Shown: positions 23,352 through 36,210 of the stretch, piece after piece
Layout: the number at the start of each line of letters is the position of its first letter
How positions within the stretch are numbered: the first letter of the stretch is position 1
DNA from: Anagrus nilaparvatae
Lineage: Eukaryota; Arthropoda; Insecta; Hymenoptera; Mymaridae
Assembly: GCA_022575985.1 (NCBI GenBank)
Contig: JAKSXM010000231.1
Location: 23,040,501 to 23,104,500 of the forward strand
DNA length: 64,000 nt
Direction: 5' to 3'
Program-made: the position numbers and the translations under genes
The notes under the pieces: model-generated
The model's input: only the letters and a program-made list of their open reading frames with translations
Told to the model about the DNA's origin: nothing
Database searches by the model: none

Positions 23352-23355
23352 AAGT

Positions 23356-24802
23356 GGGGTGGTTGGGAAATAAACCATTTTTTGGTGAATACCCGACATG
23401 CTGGAATGAGATGGGTTGGCCCCATGGACTGGTAGGAGTTACCTATGGACACGACGCTGTATAAGCTACAGACCACTGGTTTGGTCCTTTAGTGTCGATA
23501 ACTCTAGGTGGGACTAAACTGCCTTCTCGTGGCTACCCTGTTGATGTGCTTAATTGCACACAAATGTTCACCCACTCACCAAGGCTGAGGCCTGCACACG
23601 TCGTACCTGTGCGTCACTCAGCCGACGGCTTTTGGCTGAGATCCTAAATGGTTCTCTTAGTGGACAGTTAAAGTTTCTTATTAACTCCACCTTGCTCCCT
23701 CTCGGATGCCAGGTGGAATCACTTCTTGCCCGATGACCTCGAACTCACTGTGAGGGGTGCGTTGTCTAGGAAGGCGTCTGCGAACGGGGCATACATTTCC
23801 TCTAATTCAGATGTCACTAAAGGCAGCTTTAATTTTTAATTTTTAATTATTCTATACACTAATGCTATTGACATTAGTACATTAATATGATGAATGGCAG
23901 TATGGCTGGGGCTTCTCTGGAGCAGGGCTCCACAGTAATGTGGCCTTGCCCTACAGAGCAAGGTAATCGTTGCTGCTGGTTCATTCATGTTTGTGCCCTT
24001 CACCTGCTGTCTGTTAGGGGGATTCAGAAAAAGCCACGAAAAGAGCTGAAAAGTTCGCTGGGATTGGCTGCATGTGTTTCTGTCTAAACAAAAAACTGTT
24101 TACTTTAAATGTGATATATGTGTTGCAGCCAATAACTTCGGGACGTAAGGCTTGAAGCGGTAATTATCAGATAAACCCTTGCAGCTGCAGGTGTTGGGCG
24201 CGAACATGACTGATGCTAGGATCCCTGATTTCGGTGAGCCCTGCGGCGTTCGCTCCATGACTAGTCAAGAAGCTTTTTTTTGTTTAGAGCTTCCCTGTCT
24301 AACCTAAAATCTAATTAAATTGCACAAGTGTGTAAGTCCCAGGAGCAGATGTCTGGGTGGATGTCGCATTCTTTCTTGCAGTGCAAATCGAATGATCGAA
24401 CGGCACGTGCTGTTTTCACCTGGTGATCATTTGATCATCTGTGGAAGTAATCTTACTTTTGTAAGAATCATTGGGATCTTGACCAATCGCTAGGAATGGC
24501 TTATGAGGATCCTCTTAATACGACGGGTAAAATATCGTATTATGTCAGCAGACATTAGATCTGTAGGACTCGCAACGGTCACCCCCCTGTGTCTTGTACC
24601 CAGGGTGAGGATTGCTGCGGGTCTGAATCCCCGGTCCTATTATCTCACCACTTTTTCCCATTTCATTACAGGTACAATAATTACAATAGTTCTTTACAGG
24701 TTTTTTCTTTTTTCCAGGTTATCACATCGCACAGAGGGTACCCTTACCCGCATTCATTTAAGGGCGCTTAGTCCAGTGACACAGGCTACTTAAATAACAA
24801 AT
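23356..24802 (+). promoter_or_regulatory. 5' untranslated region of the R1-clade element
   Basis: This 1.45-kb G+C-richer leader runs from the insertion junction to the ORF1 start. Non-LTR elements usually carry an internal promoter at this end, but no specific promoter motif was identified. Open frames in it (23,554-24,793) are short and mutually inconsistent. Confidence 0.6.
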
Positions 24803-26224
24803 ATGCAAAATGATAAAAATGATATACCTCAGGCTGATAAGCCACTTCAAGAAGTGTCGAATTCAGCTGTCAGTTCCGATCGGGTGAAAGCCCCGGTGCC
24901 TGGCACCGGCCCCATGGACTCTGAGGGGGGCCAACAATTTTGCATGGAGGCGGATTTAACACCATCTTCTGCCCAGGGGGGATCACGAAACGAACTTCAA
25001 GCCATAGTTTTGCTTGAAGATATTCAGCAAATGCCAAAAAAGCCAAATGCACCTAACAAGGGTGCAAGGGATACCGTACCAAGCTATGCGGAGCACTTCA
25101 AATATCTGCAAGGCATACTACAGGGTACCGAGAGCCTTGACCAAGGACAGGCCATGGCACAAACAGTGATGGAAAGGCCTAATGCCTATCATAAGTTTAT
25201 CGCCGTTGTAAAGGATGCTATACAGGCAGTGGAAAAACACCACAAGGACATGAAGGAAGCAAATGACAAGATGACATACCATTGTTCAGAAGTCCAAAGA
25301 AATTGCGGCATGACCATTAAAATGGGAGTGAAAGACCTCGATAATGCCCTTATCCAAATTAAGCTGATCGCGAAGAGACTGCGTGTGGAAACGCAAGAAA
25401 TTGAGTCTGCTCTTGGGAAAGCATCGCAGAAAATGGCAAAGAGGGTCCGATCGCCTTCTTCTGAAGAGAATTCTCCAGAATCAAGGCAAATAAGCAAGAT
25501 CTCCAAAAGATCCCTCCAAAATGCTAGCGGTATAGCTACATCTGAGGAGGAGCAGCAAAAGAACGCGAAGCTCCAGAAAGAAGAGGAGGAGGAAATGCTG
25601 CGTAAAGACACTCTGAGAAAAGAGCAAGAGCAGAGGAAAAAGGAAAATGCGCGTTTGGAAAAGGAGGAAAAAGAGCGGCAGAAAAATGAGAAACTGCTCC
25701 AGGAAAAAACAAGTCTGCTACAACTACACCGAAATCAGAACCTGGAACAGAGGAAAGCAAAGGCGCCACCTAAAGAGAAGGGAGGAGAGCATCCCAACAG
25801 GGAGGACCCAAAGACGGCACCTAACAACATCAAGGTGGACGGTCCACTGGATAACTCTGGGACCTCCCCAAGGAAGGATAAAAAATCTCCCAAGCATTTG
25901 TCCAAAAAGGAAAGAAAGCAACAAAAGAAGCTTAGAAAATTGCAGCTTAGGCGTAGAAGCAACTCACCCGAAAATACGAATCAGCCATCTGAAACAACGC
26001 AGATGGCTGATGGAAGGGTGAACAATCAGGCGCAATCTCAGAGGCCAACGGACAAGGAGGAAAACTGGCTGGTAAAGGGTAGAACGAAGAAGAAACCCAG
26101 AGCCAAGAGTGCCCAACAGGCTAAGAAACCTGCTGAAAAAGTTCTTCCAAAAATGGGAAGGCGCAGGTATAGGAAAAGGAAGGAAGCCTTCCAGATTACC
26201 CCAGCGGCGGGTAAGACGTACTAG
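24803..26224 (+). pseudogene. ORF1 (Gag) N-terminal part of R1-clade element
   Basis: This 473-codon frame starts at the first ATG after the leader (atATGCAAAATG). It has an acidic N-terminus, a helical region at about residues 90-200, then a long Lys/Glu-rich low-complexity region (about 240-460) typical of ORF1p linkers. It ends at TAG (26,222-26,224) just where the conserved core should begin. The same frame continues beyond the stop through LIDLKRNVNLEEAG, which matches AYADVLKQIKKSV of the other R1-clade copy. The stop is therefore a nonsense mutation rather than the natural end. Confidence 0.85.
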
Positions 26225-26897
26225 GAAACGCTCATCGATCTAAAGCGCAATGTTAACCTCGAAGAAGCTGGAGCGAAGATTCAGAGCTCAAAATGGCAGT
26301 GTCCTGATCGAGTTGGAGGCAATCCAGGACCGCCAAAAGCTGGAAGATGCGGTGAAATTGGTAACGGGCCCTGACTCGAATGTCCGGGATCTGATCCCAA
26401 TGCTCAAGCTCGAAATTCGAGACTTGGATGGGGTCACGAAAGAGCAGGAGATACAGGAGGCCGTTGCCAAGGCTACTGGCATTGAAAATGGTGACTCTCT
26501 CGTGGTTAGCATTTTCAAAACCAAAGGCACGACTGGCCAGATGGCCATTGTGGAACTCTTGGAAGCGGACGCTTTACGCCTGGCCAAAAAGGGTAAAATC
26601 CAGATTGGCTGGGCATCGAGCAGCGTGCGACTTCGCGCGGACGTGAGGCGCTGTTTCAAATGCCTGGGCTACGGGCATAGTCAGTATGTTTGTAAAGGTC
26701 CGGACAGAAGCAAGGCGTGCCTTAAATGTGGCGAAGATGGACATAAAAGGGCAGAATGCAGCAAGGATAAGCCTAAGTGCTTCCTCTGCAAGTCAAGAAA
26801 GGATAAGTGCTCCACGGAGCACTATCCAGGAGAGGGAAACTGCCCCAGTTACCGGAAGGCTCTGGCTGTGGCGAAAAACAGGTGTCATCGGAAATGA
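26225..26897 (+). pseudogene. ORF1 (Gag) C-terminal part with zinc knuckles
   Basis: After a frameshift near 26,285-26,295 the frame continues (open from 26,250) as the gag core (NGSVLIELEAIQDRQ), then three Cys-rich motifs: CFKCLGYGHSQYVC, CLKCGEDGHKRAEC (both CCHC knuckles, C-X2-C-X4-H-X4-C) and CFLCKSRKDKC. ORF1p of R1-clade LINEs binds its own RNA and escorts it to the target. The TGA stop overlaps the ORF2 ATG (ATGA), the usual arrangement in this clade. Knuckle ligands are intact. Confidence 0.88.
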
Positions 26898-29875
26898 TCA
26901 AAGTTCTCCAAGGGAACATGAGACATGCCCGGGAAGCTGGTGCACTGTTGGAGGAGATTGCCCGCGAAGAAGATTCAAATATCCTCTTACTAAGCGAGCA
27001 ATCTTACAACATGAACCACAAGTACTGGGTTTCCGATGACGCTCTCTGCTGCGCCATATGGCTTCGAGGCAGAGCCCAAACGTCCCTATCCCAGACAGGA
27101 AAAGGGAATTGCCACGTTTGGGCCAAGTGCGGAGAAACGACTTATATAAGTTGTTATCTCTCCCCTAACGACAGCTCGGAAGTGCTCGCTGCAAAGCTAG
27201 CCAGCATCGAGAAAACGGTACGGGCGGCAACTGGTGGCGTTATCCTTGGCGGAGACTTCAATGCCAGGGCCCTAGAGTGGGGCATGCCGACGACCAACCT
27301 AAGGGGACAAATGGTACTCGAAATGGCTGCTAGATGCAAACTAGTGGTCCAGAATAGAGGAAACAGGCCCACCTACGAGAGGGCAGGGTGGGGTATCTCT
27401 ATCCCAGACATAACCTTCGCAACAGAAGCTGCGTCTGGGAGAATAGGCGACTGGAGGGTGATGGATGGCTACAATGGTAGCGATCATAACTACATTGCCT
27501 TCCGGGTAATGGAAGGAAACTCACAACGTCCTCCCTACAGGAGGCGTCCCCTTGGCTGGAACGTTTCAAAGATCGACGAGGACAGATTCGAGGAATACCT
27601 TCGAATCGAGTCAGCGTCGATCCCCGCTTGGCGAGGATGGGCTACAAGCTCACGAGAGGCCGAAACCCTGATTAATAAAGTAACGTCTCTATTACGCGGG
27701 GCTTGCGATGCCTCGATGCCTCGCCGCAGGCCCTGGAAAGGGAGAAAACCAGTGTACTGGTGGACTCCCGAAACAGCTGAGCTCCGAAAGGAATGCCACA
27801 GGATGCGACGAAGGGCCCAACGAACACGGGACAGACCCGAAGCTGCTGCACACTCCCAGGTACACAAGGACGCCAAACACTGACTGGCCAAGGCCATCCG
27901 TCAAAGCAAGGCTCAATGTCTGCGTTCATTACGCGAAGACGTAAACAAGGACCCCTGGGGCCTAGGTTACAAAGTCGTAATGGGCAAATTGAACCGGGGG
28001 TCCGACAACATGATGGACGCGGCGTCGACTGAACGGATCGTCGGTGCTCTCTTCCCTGAAAGGCCCATCCGGGAAAACCCGGTTGAGGTGATACCCAGGG
28101 AGGAAGTGCCGCTGTTCAGCGAAGGCGAGATGGTCAAGGCCATAAAGGCCATGAAAAATGGCAAGGCGCCGGGGCCGGACGGGATACCGGCGGAAGTGCT
28201 CAAAAGAGCGGTCAAAGTAATCCCTGGTATCCTGTTAAGCATGTTCAATGCTTGTTTGGTGGCTGGAGTATTCCCAAAGCAGTGGAAGGTGGCACGTCTC
28301 GTGCTCTTGAACAAGGGCAAGGGGGGAGCCCCGGACTCTCCATCATCTTACAGGCCTCTGTGTATGTTAAATACCATTGGTAAGGTGATGGAGAGCTTGC
28401 TCCGGGCAAGGCTCAGAAGGGCAATCGAGGAGGGCGGTGGTCTCTCTGAGGAGCAGCATGGTTTTCGTGAAGGGCATTCCACAATAGACGCCATTCGGCG
28501 TGTCGTGGATACCGTAGAGGCTGAGAGGGAAAAGCGGCCTGCAATTCGCAAGGACGTCCTTCTGGTAACGCTGGACGTCAAAAACGCTTTGAACTCGGCC
28601 AGGTGGGATGACATGATCCGGTCCCTCGAGTACGATTTCCGGATACCCAGGTATCTGGGTAGCGTACTAAAAGATTACCTGCGGGACCGGAGACTGCTCT
28701 ACGACACGCTTGACGGTAGGCGTGAAAGGGTTTTGAGTGCAGGCATCGCGCAAGGTTCGGTTCTCGGACCGGACCTGTGGAATGCCTTTTACGATGGCTT
28801 GTTGCGCGTCCACCTCCCGGAAGGAGTTTCCCTGATCGGGTACGCCGACGACGTGACCCTGACCATAACTGGCAGGGACATGGAAGTGACCAAGGAGAGG
28901 TTGAATCTAGTCATGAGACGGATCAACCTCTGGATGGGCGATCACGGGCTCCAGCTTGCGATCCCAAAAACGGAGATCGTACTGCTGACCCGTCGAAGGG
29001 TTCCTACCGACTTCGATGTAATTATCGACGACGGCGGAAACCCTCACACGATCCGAACCAGAACATCGGTGAAATACCTGGGAGTTCAGCTTGATAACAA
29101 GCTGACCTTCTGGAAGCAATTTCAGAAGTCGTGTGAAAAGGCAGCGTCGGCCGCATCCTCCCTGTCAAGGCTCATTAAGGGACCCAAACCAGGGAAGCGG
29201 AGGCTCCTGATGTCAGTCGTCAACTCTGTCCTGCTCTACGGATCAGAAGTCTGGGCGAAGACCACAGAAACTGCCAAGTACAGACGAAAAATATCGTCGG
29301 TACAGAGGCAGGCGGCAGTGAGGATCGCCTGTGGATACCACACGGTATCTCTAGAGGCGATCCAGGTTGTTGCTTCAGTGATACCCATTGACCTGCTAGC
29401 GTTGGAGCGGAAATTCATCTACGAGAGCGTAGAATGGCGCGAAGTGGCTTCCACTCGCGCCTGCTTCAACTCTATGAAAGCATGGAAGAAACGATGGAAA
29501 AAGAACCAAGAGAAAAATGCCCTGTGGACGCGCAGACTGATCTCAGACCTGCAGGCATGGATGGCACGACAGCATGGGGAGGTGGATTTCTACCTTACCC
29601 AGTTCTTAACTGGACACGGGTACTTCTGTGTCATGTTGAAGCATTGGCATAAGGTGGCAACAAAGGAGTGCTTGCACTGTCCGGGCGTGGATGATACAGT
29701 AGAGCACACATTTTTCGAATGTGTTCGCTACTTGGAGGGGCGCCCGTTCTTCCCGATTTGGAGGCTGGAGACAGTGGTCCCGGAAATGCTACGGAGTTCC
29801 AAAAACTGGAACAAAGTAGCAGAGTACGTAAGGACCACCTTGTTGCAGAAGAAGGAGGAGGGCTTTCTATCGTAG
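26894..29875 (+). pseudogene. ORF2: endonuclease-reverse transcriptase, one internal stop
   Basis: A single frame of 993 codons is interrupted only by TGA at 27,881-27,883 (codon 330). The N-terminal AP-type endonuclease shows LQGNM, LLSEQ, GGDFNA (Asp121) and SDH (Asp197-His198). The reverse transcriptase follows from APGPDGIPAEVLK, with LDVKNALNSARWD, GSVLGPDLWN and YADD (residues 650-653). The C-terminal motif is CLHCPGVDDTVEHTFFEC (C-X2-C-X8-H-X4-C). The motif before QGSVLGP reads IA where VP is usual, and NAL replaces the common NAF. In active relatives this protein nicks DNA and copies the RNA at the nick. Because of the stop, at most the endonuclease half could be made. Confidence 0.92.
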
Positions 29876-30156
29876 AGAGCTCTCCTGTCCCTAGGCAGGG
29901 GGGAAGACAGCGGCCAGCTGCCTAGGCTGCGCGTCCCAAACTGAAGTTATACCTGAAAAGGGAGTTCCGGTTTGAGACAAACAAGCGCGGGGGGTTTAAA
30001 GTGTGTTTATCCAGTAAGAATCTGGGGCGTAGCCGGCGACCGCGTTCGCTGTTGGCGGTCATGGAAATTTGCGGGTCTTTAAGGCCCGCAAACACTCCAT
30101 GGCTGATGTAAGATTCACATATTTCCCTTAAAAAAAAAAAAAAAAAAAAAAAAAAA
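29876..30156 (+). other. 3' UTR and poly-A tail of R1-clade element
   Basis: About 255 bp of G+C-rich 3' UTR precedes a pure A run at 30,130-30,156. The tail overlaps the first bases of the target duplication. Confidence 0.85.
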
Positions 30157-30974
30157 TAAATGTTTAAGTAAAGATAAGTAAATTTTATCGTATATGTTTA
30201 TTAGATTTATGTATTTATAAAAATTGGTATTTTGAGTTAAATGTTTTCATAGAGATACAATATATTTCTATTTCAACTAAATACTTTGACTTAAAGTTTG
30301 TTTTTATCAATTTACAAAAAAAAATATAGTAGAAGAGGGTATGTAGAACAGTAAATTTGGTTTTTGTGGTTTAAGATTTAACTCTTGGTCAGTTTCAGAA
30401 GATTTTAGTTAAGTTTAGATTAAATTTGTTGTGATTGTTATAAAATGTTAATTGGGATGTATATTTTAAATTTTGCATAATATTTTCATTTTTGGTTCAT
30501 CTTTTTGCTGTTACGAAGTCAATTTTAAATGTAATAAATTTTAAATTTGGTTTAAAAATTAAAAAAAAAATTGTGTAACCATTACATTAGTGATATTAGT
30601 TGTTTGTTTGGAAATATTTAGTGTTCAAATTATTTTAAATTTGTCCTGAATTCGCGGTTAGATTTTTAGTTGTCATAGCGACAAATCTACCAACCTGAAT
30701 TTTTGTTGTTGTTTTCCTTCTGCTTTAACGGTGAAAAAAAAACGTGACTTTGGTTGCTTGTGTTATCACAGGGAGTTTTATTATAAGGAGAAAAAAAAAA
30801 GGAAAATGGAAAATCCGGTAAGTTTTACTTATTATTATTCTTTTTTATAAATTAAATTTATTAATGGGGTTTATTTATATTGATGGTTAAATATAAGGTT
30901 TCGTAACATTTAGTTTCATTAGTTTATTAGGTTATGTTTTCGTTGTGCATTTGAGTTGGTGTTAGTGTGTGTAG

Positions 30975-31145
30975 TAAGATTATGTGAGAGGATGTCCAAA
31001 ATATTTCTTATATAATAAGGTCATGTGGGAGGATGTCCAAAATATTTTTATATAGTAAATTATATGAGAGGTTGTCCAAAATATTTTTTTTTATATATAA
31101 TAAGATCATGTGGGAGGCTGTCCAAAATATTTTTTTATATAATAG
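30975..31145. repeat. Tandem repeat of about 50 bp, 4 copies
   Basis: The phrase gtgggaggatgtccaaaata recurs four times with small changes (gaggatgtcc, gaggatgtcc, gaggttgtcc, gaggctgtcc), each followed by an A/T run ending in tatataata. Confidence 0.85.
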
Positions 31146-34100
31146 TTGTTTTAACCACATACATTTAATTTCTCTGTTAATTTTTTGTACTCTCTATTTT
31201 TATGTAACATTACTCACATTTGTGAGGTTTTTTGTGCAAAAATTTTTTTATTAATCAGGGCTTTATTTTTATTTCAATTATTTTTTATTGTATTTTTATT
31301 GTAACAATAAAAAATAAACTACTCCCCATTTTCCTACTTTTATATATTCCCAAAATCCTATTTCAATTAAATCAATAAAATTATTCAATTTAATTATAAA
31401 CTTATCTGTTGTACCATTATATTTAAATACATACACATATTCAAAAGACTTCCAATTTGTCACTTGCACTATCGTAAAGTCACATTCTTTTATATACATT
31501 CAAACTTCTGTTACATTCAATTCATTACTCATACTACCATACAGTACCTTGTTTTTTTTTTCTATATACATAATTCGCTACTCATACTTCTATACAGTAC
31601 CCTGTTATAATTATTCCGCATTAGTGGGAGACAGACAGATATATAGATATAGGATCTATATATTTTTAATACTACAAGATTAAGATTTCACCACTATTTG
31701 CGTTGATTCTTGTTTTTTTTTTTTTTTTTTATTAAAATTTTGATTTTTTGTGAGAAGAATAAATACAGGAGAAAGAAAAAAAAATTGTAACAGATAATTC
31801 ATTAACGATGCCAAGAAAGATGTACCTAAAAGTGGTACTACGTATAGTTATATCATTCAAAAAAAATACATTGATAGTTTTATTAAAAATAATAAAAATT
31901 CAATTTTGAAATAAAACTAAATAACTAAAATTCAAAGTTCAATTGGAATAATACTGTTTATGTTTTTTTTTTGTATTTTTATTAGGACTTTTTGTTTTAT
32001 GTTTAAAAAAAACGGGGATGGGTCTCTTGTCACTTTAAAATACATTCGTATGTTTTTTTATACACGTGCGCATACGTGTACATTATCCCTCCTAAAAAAT
32101 TTTACATGCGTAACTATTTAGAGTATATGCTTTCTCTTTTTGATAGATACCTATATATATTTTTCTATGTTATATATATCCTCTTCATACTCGTGGTTTA
32201 GCTATGAGTAGCGAGCGCCTCTATTAACGATCTTGGGATAAAGCTAAGTAAAATTATATCGGTTGCTAATCGTATTCTTACGTGAAGTTAGAGAGAGACA
32301 TTTAGTTGTTTTTTTTTTTAAACGGCGTATTATTATTGGTTGATATAAACTTATGTGTGTATTCGGCGGGCTTTTGAAATTCTGGGTTATTATTCTATTG
32401 TTTCTTGTACAAAATTTTTGAATACTTCGTATATTACACACAAAATTTTTTATGTTTGTTAAACAAACTTTTTTTTAAAGATTTTATCAATAATTTGTTA
32501 AAAGAAATTTATTTAAATGAAATTTTATTAAATTTAGGTCGGAAGTATACTTTCTATTTATAGTTTATAAAAAAAATTTTTATTAATTGATTGAAATGTA
32601 TCTAGACATAAAATAAAATTATCCTTCAAAAAAAAAATTGAATTCAAATTATTTTCCAACAAATGGAAGGGATGATTTAAAAACAAAAATTTCAACAAAA
32701 ACTAATTCTTAGTCAACTGCTATAGACATACGAATATATAAAAAAAATATATAAAAAAACTTTTTAGGTGTACTAAGAAAAAACTATTTATGTATAGTAC
32801 GATAAAAAATTCAAATATTCTTATCTGAAATAGGCTTTTGATGGTATTAAAATGCAAGCGCAAAAAGGGATGAAGAAAAAATTATTTTATATGAAAAAGG
32901 GACGGAGAAAAAATAATTTACGCTGGGACAGAGAAAAAATTTGATGTTAAATTTATTATAATAACTCTAATGAAAAAAAATTAAAAGGTTTTTTATTATT
33001 TTTTTTTATTATTTTGGGAAAAGGTGTACTGCATTTTCGGAAATATTTAGTTAGATTAAATTAATTAAATTAAATTATTTGACCTATTTAAATTGTTAGT
33101 ATATCTACTTTAGTGCTGCCGTGTTTTTTTTTTTTTTAATTATTACAAATATACAATCAGTAATAGTAAAGATGAGAATTCAGATTAGATTTTTACATTC
33201 AAATCTTATTATTGGTTGAGACTGAAATAAGCAGAATAATAAAAAGAAAAATAAACATGTTCAATAATTTAACAAATGGATAAATGAAAGGTAGTTAAAC
33301 GAATCTAGTTTTATTTATTAAAAAAGTATTAATAATATTATAATTTTTTCTATTTTATTTTGTATTTTTTCTTATTCGATATGACGGGGTGTAAAACATT
33401 TTTCTAGAGTCTATATCATGTATTAAAATATTTTTTCATATAAAAAAATTACGTTTGTGTAAAAAATATACAATTATCACCATTCCTTCTCACACTCTCT
33501 CAAATCCAACATATTATTATTATTAACATATTGTTTTGTAGAATTTTTAAAAAAAATATATTTAGTATTTTTTTTGTTATGCGAGTATAAATTTTTTTTT
33601 ATTTTATAGCCTTTTAGATTGTTCTTATATTATACATGAATTATACGTTTTTTACATGTATGTATAAAAACTATGCTAAACGTATATTACACCCTTCGCG
33701 TTATCCTCCTTCACTTCACTCTTACTTTTTTTCTTTTACTTTCGCATGTTTCTCCTATGTATATATGTATTAGATATATATAATATTTGCAGATGTTTTG
33801 ACTTTTTTTTTTACTTTTTTTTGTTATCTTTTTTTTTTGCTTCGGTATACTTAAAAGTGTTATTTAAAACGAAGATATTGTCTATGTTATTCTTCTGCTT
33901 ATGCCTTTTTAACGAAAAAAAAAGGTTAAGGAAACTACTTTTCGTGACACATAGATGAGTAATAATTTCGTGTTGATTAATCCAAAAAATCTTTTACATT
34001 TTTGTTTTAAATATTTTTTTGTTAAAATTTACATTTTTGCAGTTTGTAAACTTCGAAGTATTTTGTTATCTTAGAAAATTTCTCATCTCTTATGCTGTTT

Positions 34101-35365
34101 ATCTTGATCCCTTAATGATGTTTCGTAGTCCTTTACAAAACTTAGAGGGAAAAAGATTTGCTTATAGACTGATTTAGTATGTATTAAATTTTTGTTGTCA
34201 TAATTTTCTTTTCCTAATTGTATCCTTTTTTATTGCGTTATTTGCCCTTTTTGTTGTTCTGCTGATGTTGTTCTTTGATTTTTGAATGTCTGTTCGTACA
34301 TATAAAAATATACATATCCTCTAACTAAACTAAGGTAACTCAGAAATTTTCAGGAAGAAAAAAAATAAGGGAAGTGAGAAAAAATTAGAAAACCCAAAGG
34401 GTCTTAATAGGCTCTTTATTTTTATTACTGCATAAGAAAAAAAATTTACATTATTTATTGCACAGAAAAGGCATTGCTTCGAGAGAGCATAAGGGTGGGG
34501 GGCAACACATGTATTCATTTTTATTCTCTCTTATATTTTTTATTTTTATCAATTGATCGATTCTATTCCCGTAAAAAAAATATTATTACCCCATCATATT
34601 GTAACACGTAGAGGAAAAGGAAAGGGAAAGGAAAAGGAAAAAATAGAATTTAATTTAATTTAATTGCGCGAAAAGATTTTAATTAAACTGGTTTCGTCCA
34701 TTTACCCATCATTAATATACTTAGATAAATTTTATTATAAAAATATAAACAGGGAAGGCAAATACCTCCCCCTCTGGGAATATAGTTATAAACTAGTCGT
34801 TTTCATTTTCAAAAATCATTCCCGTTATTAAAAAGGTAAAATTATGATTTGAATATAATTATTCTGCCCCGTATACTTGGCTTAACCTTTGACGGCAAAA
34901 AAATTTATATTTTTTATGTATATTTCTTACCTAATATTTCACCCTTGAGGAGAAAAGAAAAATATTTAATAAAGAAAAAAAATTATCTTATGATTTATAT
35001 TCTATTTTTCCTTCTCCTTCCTTATAAAAATCGTATAATTGTTTTGTATTCTAAATTAAAGATCTTCTAATTCTATCTCTTTCTAATATATATAAAAAGA
35101 GAAGAAAAAGAAAAAAAATTAATGCTTCTTAATGCTTATTAAAATTTTAATGCTTATTAAAAAATTTAATGCTTATTCAATGAGAAAAAAAAAATATTTA
35201 GTTACATGTATATAGAAATTATAAAAGAAATCAAAGGTATACATATCAAATTAGTGATCTTATATATCAGCAGTTTTTATTCTAAGTAATTATTCATAAT
35301 TTGTATCTTATATATTCCATAAGATAAATAAGTCTAGACGATACGAAAATTCTTTATCAAATTTT

Positions 35366-35420
35366 ATATAATATAATATATAATATAATATAATATAATA
35401 TAATATAATATAATATATTT
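35366..35420. repeat. AT-rich pentanucleotide microsatellite
   Basis: Repeated ataat/tataat units form an almost pure run. Confidence 0.85.
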
Positions 35421-36210
35421 TATATAATATTTGATATTTAATATTATATATATGCATGTAATTATTTGATACCTGCCAGATTAATATACATTGTTCAAAT
35501 TCTTATAATTGTAATTAAACTGCTTATTTAGCATTTAATTTTTTCTTATTATTGATAGTTTCATATTTATCCCTTAATATTCTAAATGATTTATACAAGT
35601 TTTATTTATGCGTAAGAACAAAAAAATGATATTTCTTATCTTAATTCGTAGTAACGATAATTTCATATTTATTCTTAATTTCATAACCGATAATTTTATT
35701 ATTTTATTATATGCAAGAAGGTTTGATCTTTTTTATCTTAATTTATAATAATCCTAAAAGTTATTGAAAATTCATTAAGTGTTATATTATTATTATTTAT
35801 TTTCCCGCGCCCTCTATTTATTTCGCAATAACATTATGTTTATTATTTATATCGATAAATTTATTAGCGGGGAAAAAAAATTTATTTAATTAAAAAATCT
35901 TTTTGGGTAACAAAAAAAAACCTGATTGGTATTGAAGTATAGACTGCATTGTTTTTTTTTTTTTTAATAACATGTCTAATATTTATCATCTTATTATTTT
36001 CACGTTTTCACAGGCATTTTCTCGAATCTTAAGTTTAGTCTCATTTTTGAAGATGGAAAAGAAAATAAAATTTAAAGTATTTCCCTACAGCATAAGGTCT
36101 GTTGCGTTTTGTTCTTATACATCCGTAAAAATTTAAAGGCTGCTGCGCCTATCTGGACATTTACAACGTTTTTTCTTTGGAACAATTATATTATGAATTT
36201 ATTCTATACC

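Larger units (their letters stand above)
23356..30154 (+). mobile_element. Nearly full-length R1-clade non-LTR retrotransposon
   Basis: The element begins ggggtggttggg and ends in a poly-A of about 27 bp. It is flanked by a 15-bp duplication, aataaatgtttaagt, at 23,341-23,355 and 30,155-30,169. It has a roughly 1.4-kb 5' region, ORF1 (gag with zinc knuckles), and ORF2 (endonuclease, reverse transcriptase, C-terminal Cys/His motif), with ORF1 and ORF2 overlapping as ATGA at 26,894-26,897. I see only a few coding lesions. It is much richer in G+C than its surroundings. It lies inside the right inverted repeat of the TIR element. Confidence 0.93.

Noticed and set aside
28348..28614. Antisense and off-frame ORFs across the R1-clade element (24.8-29.9 kb)
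   Set aside because: Shadows of the ORF1/ORF2 coding strand; only the ORF1/ORF2 frames show domains.
34750..34775. Shared string acctccccctctggga near 17,110 and 34,755
   Set aside because: The first is the polypurine tract complement beside the LTR. The second is not next to an LTR and the match is too short to infer a second element end.
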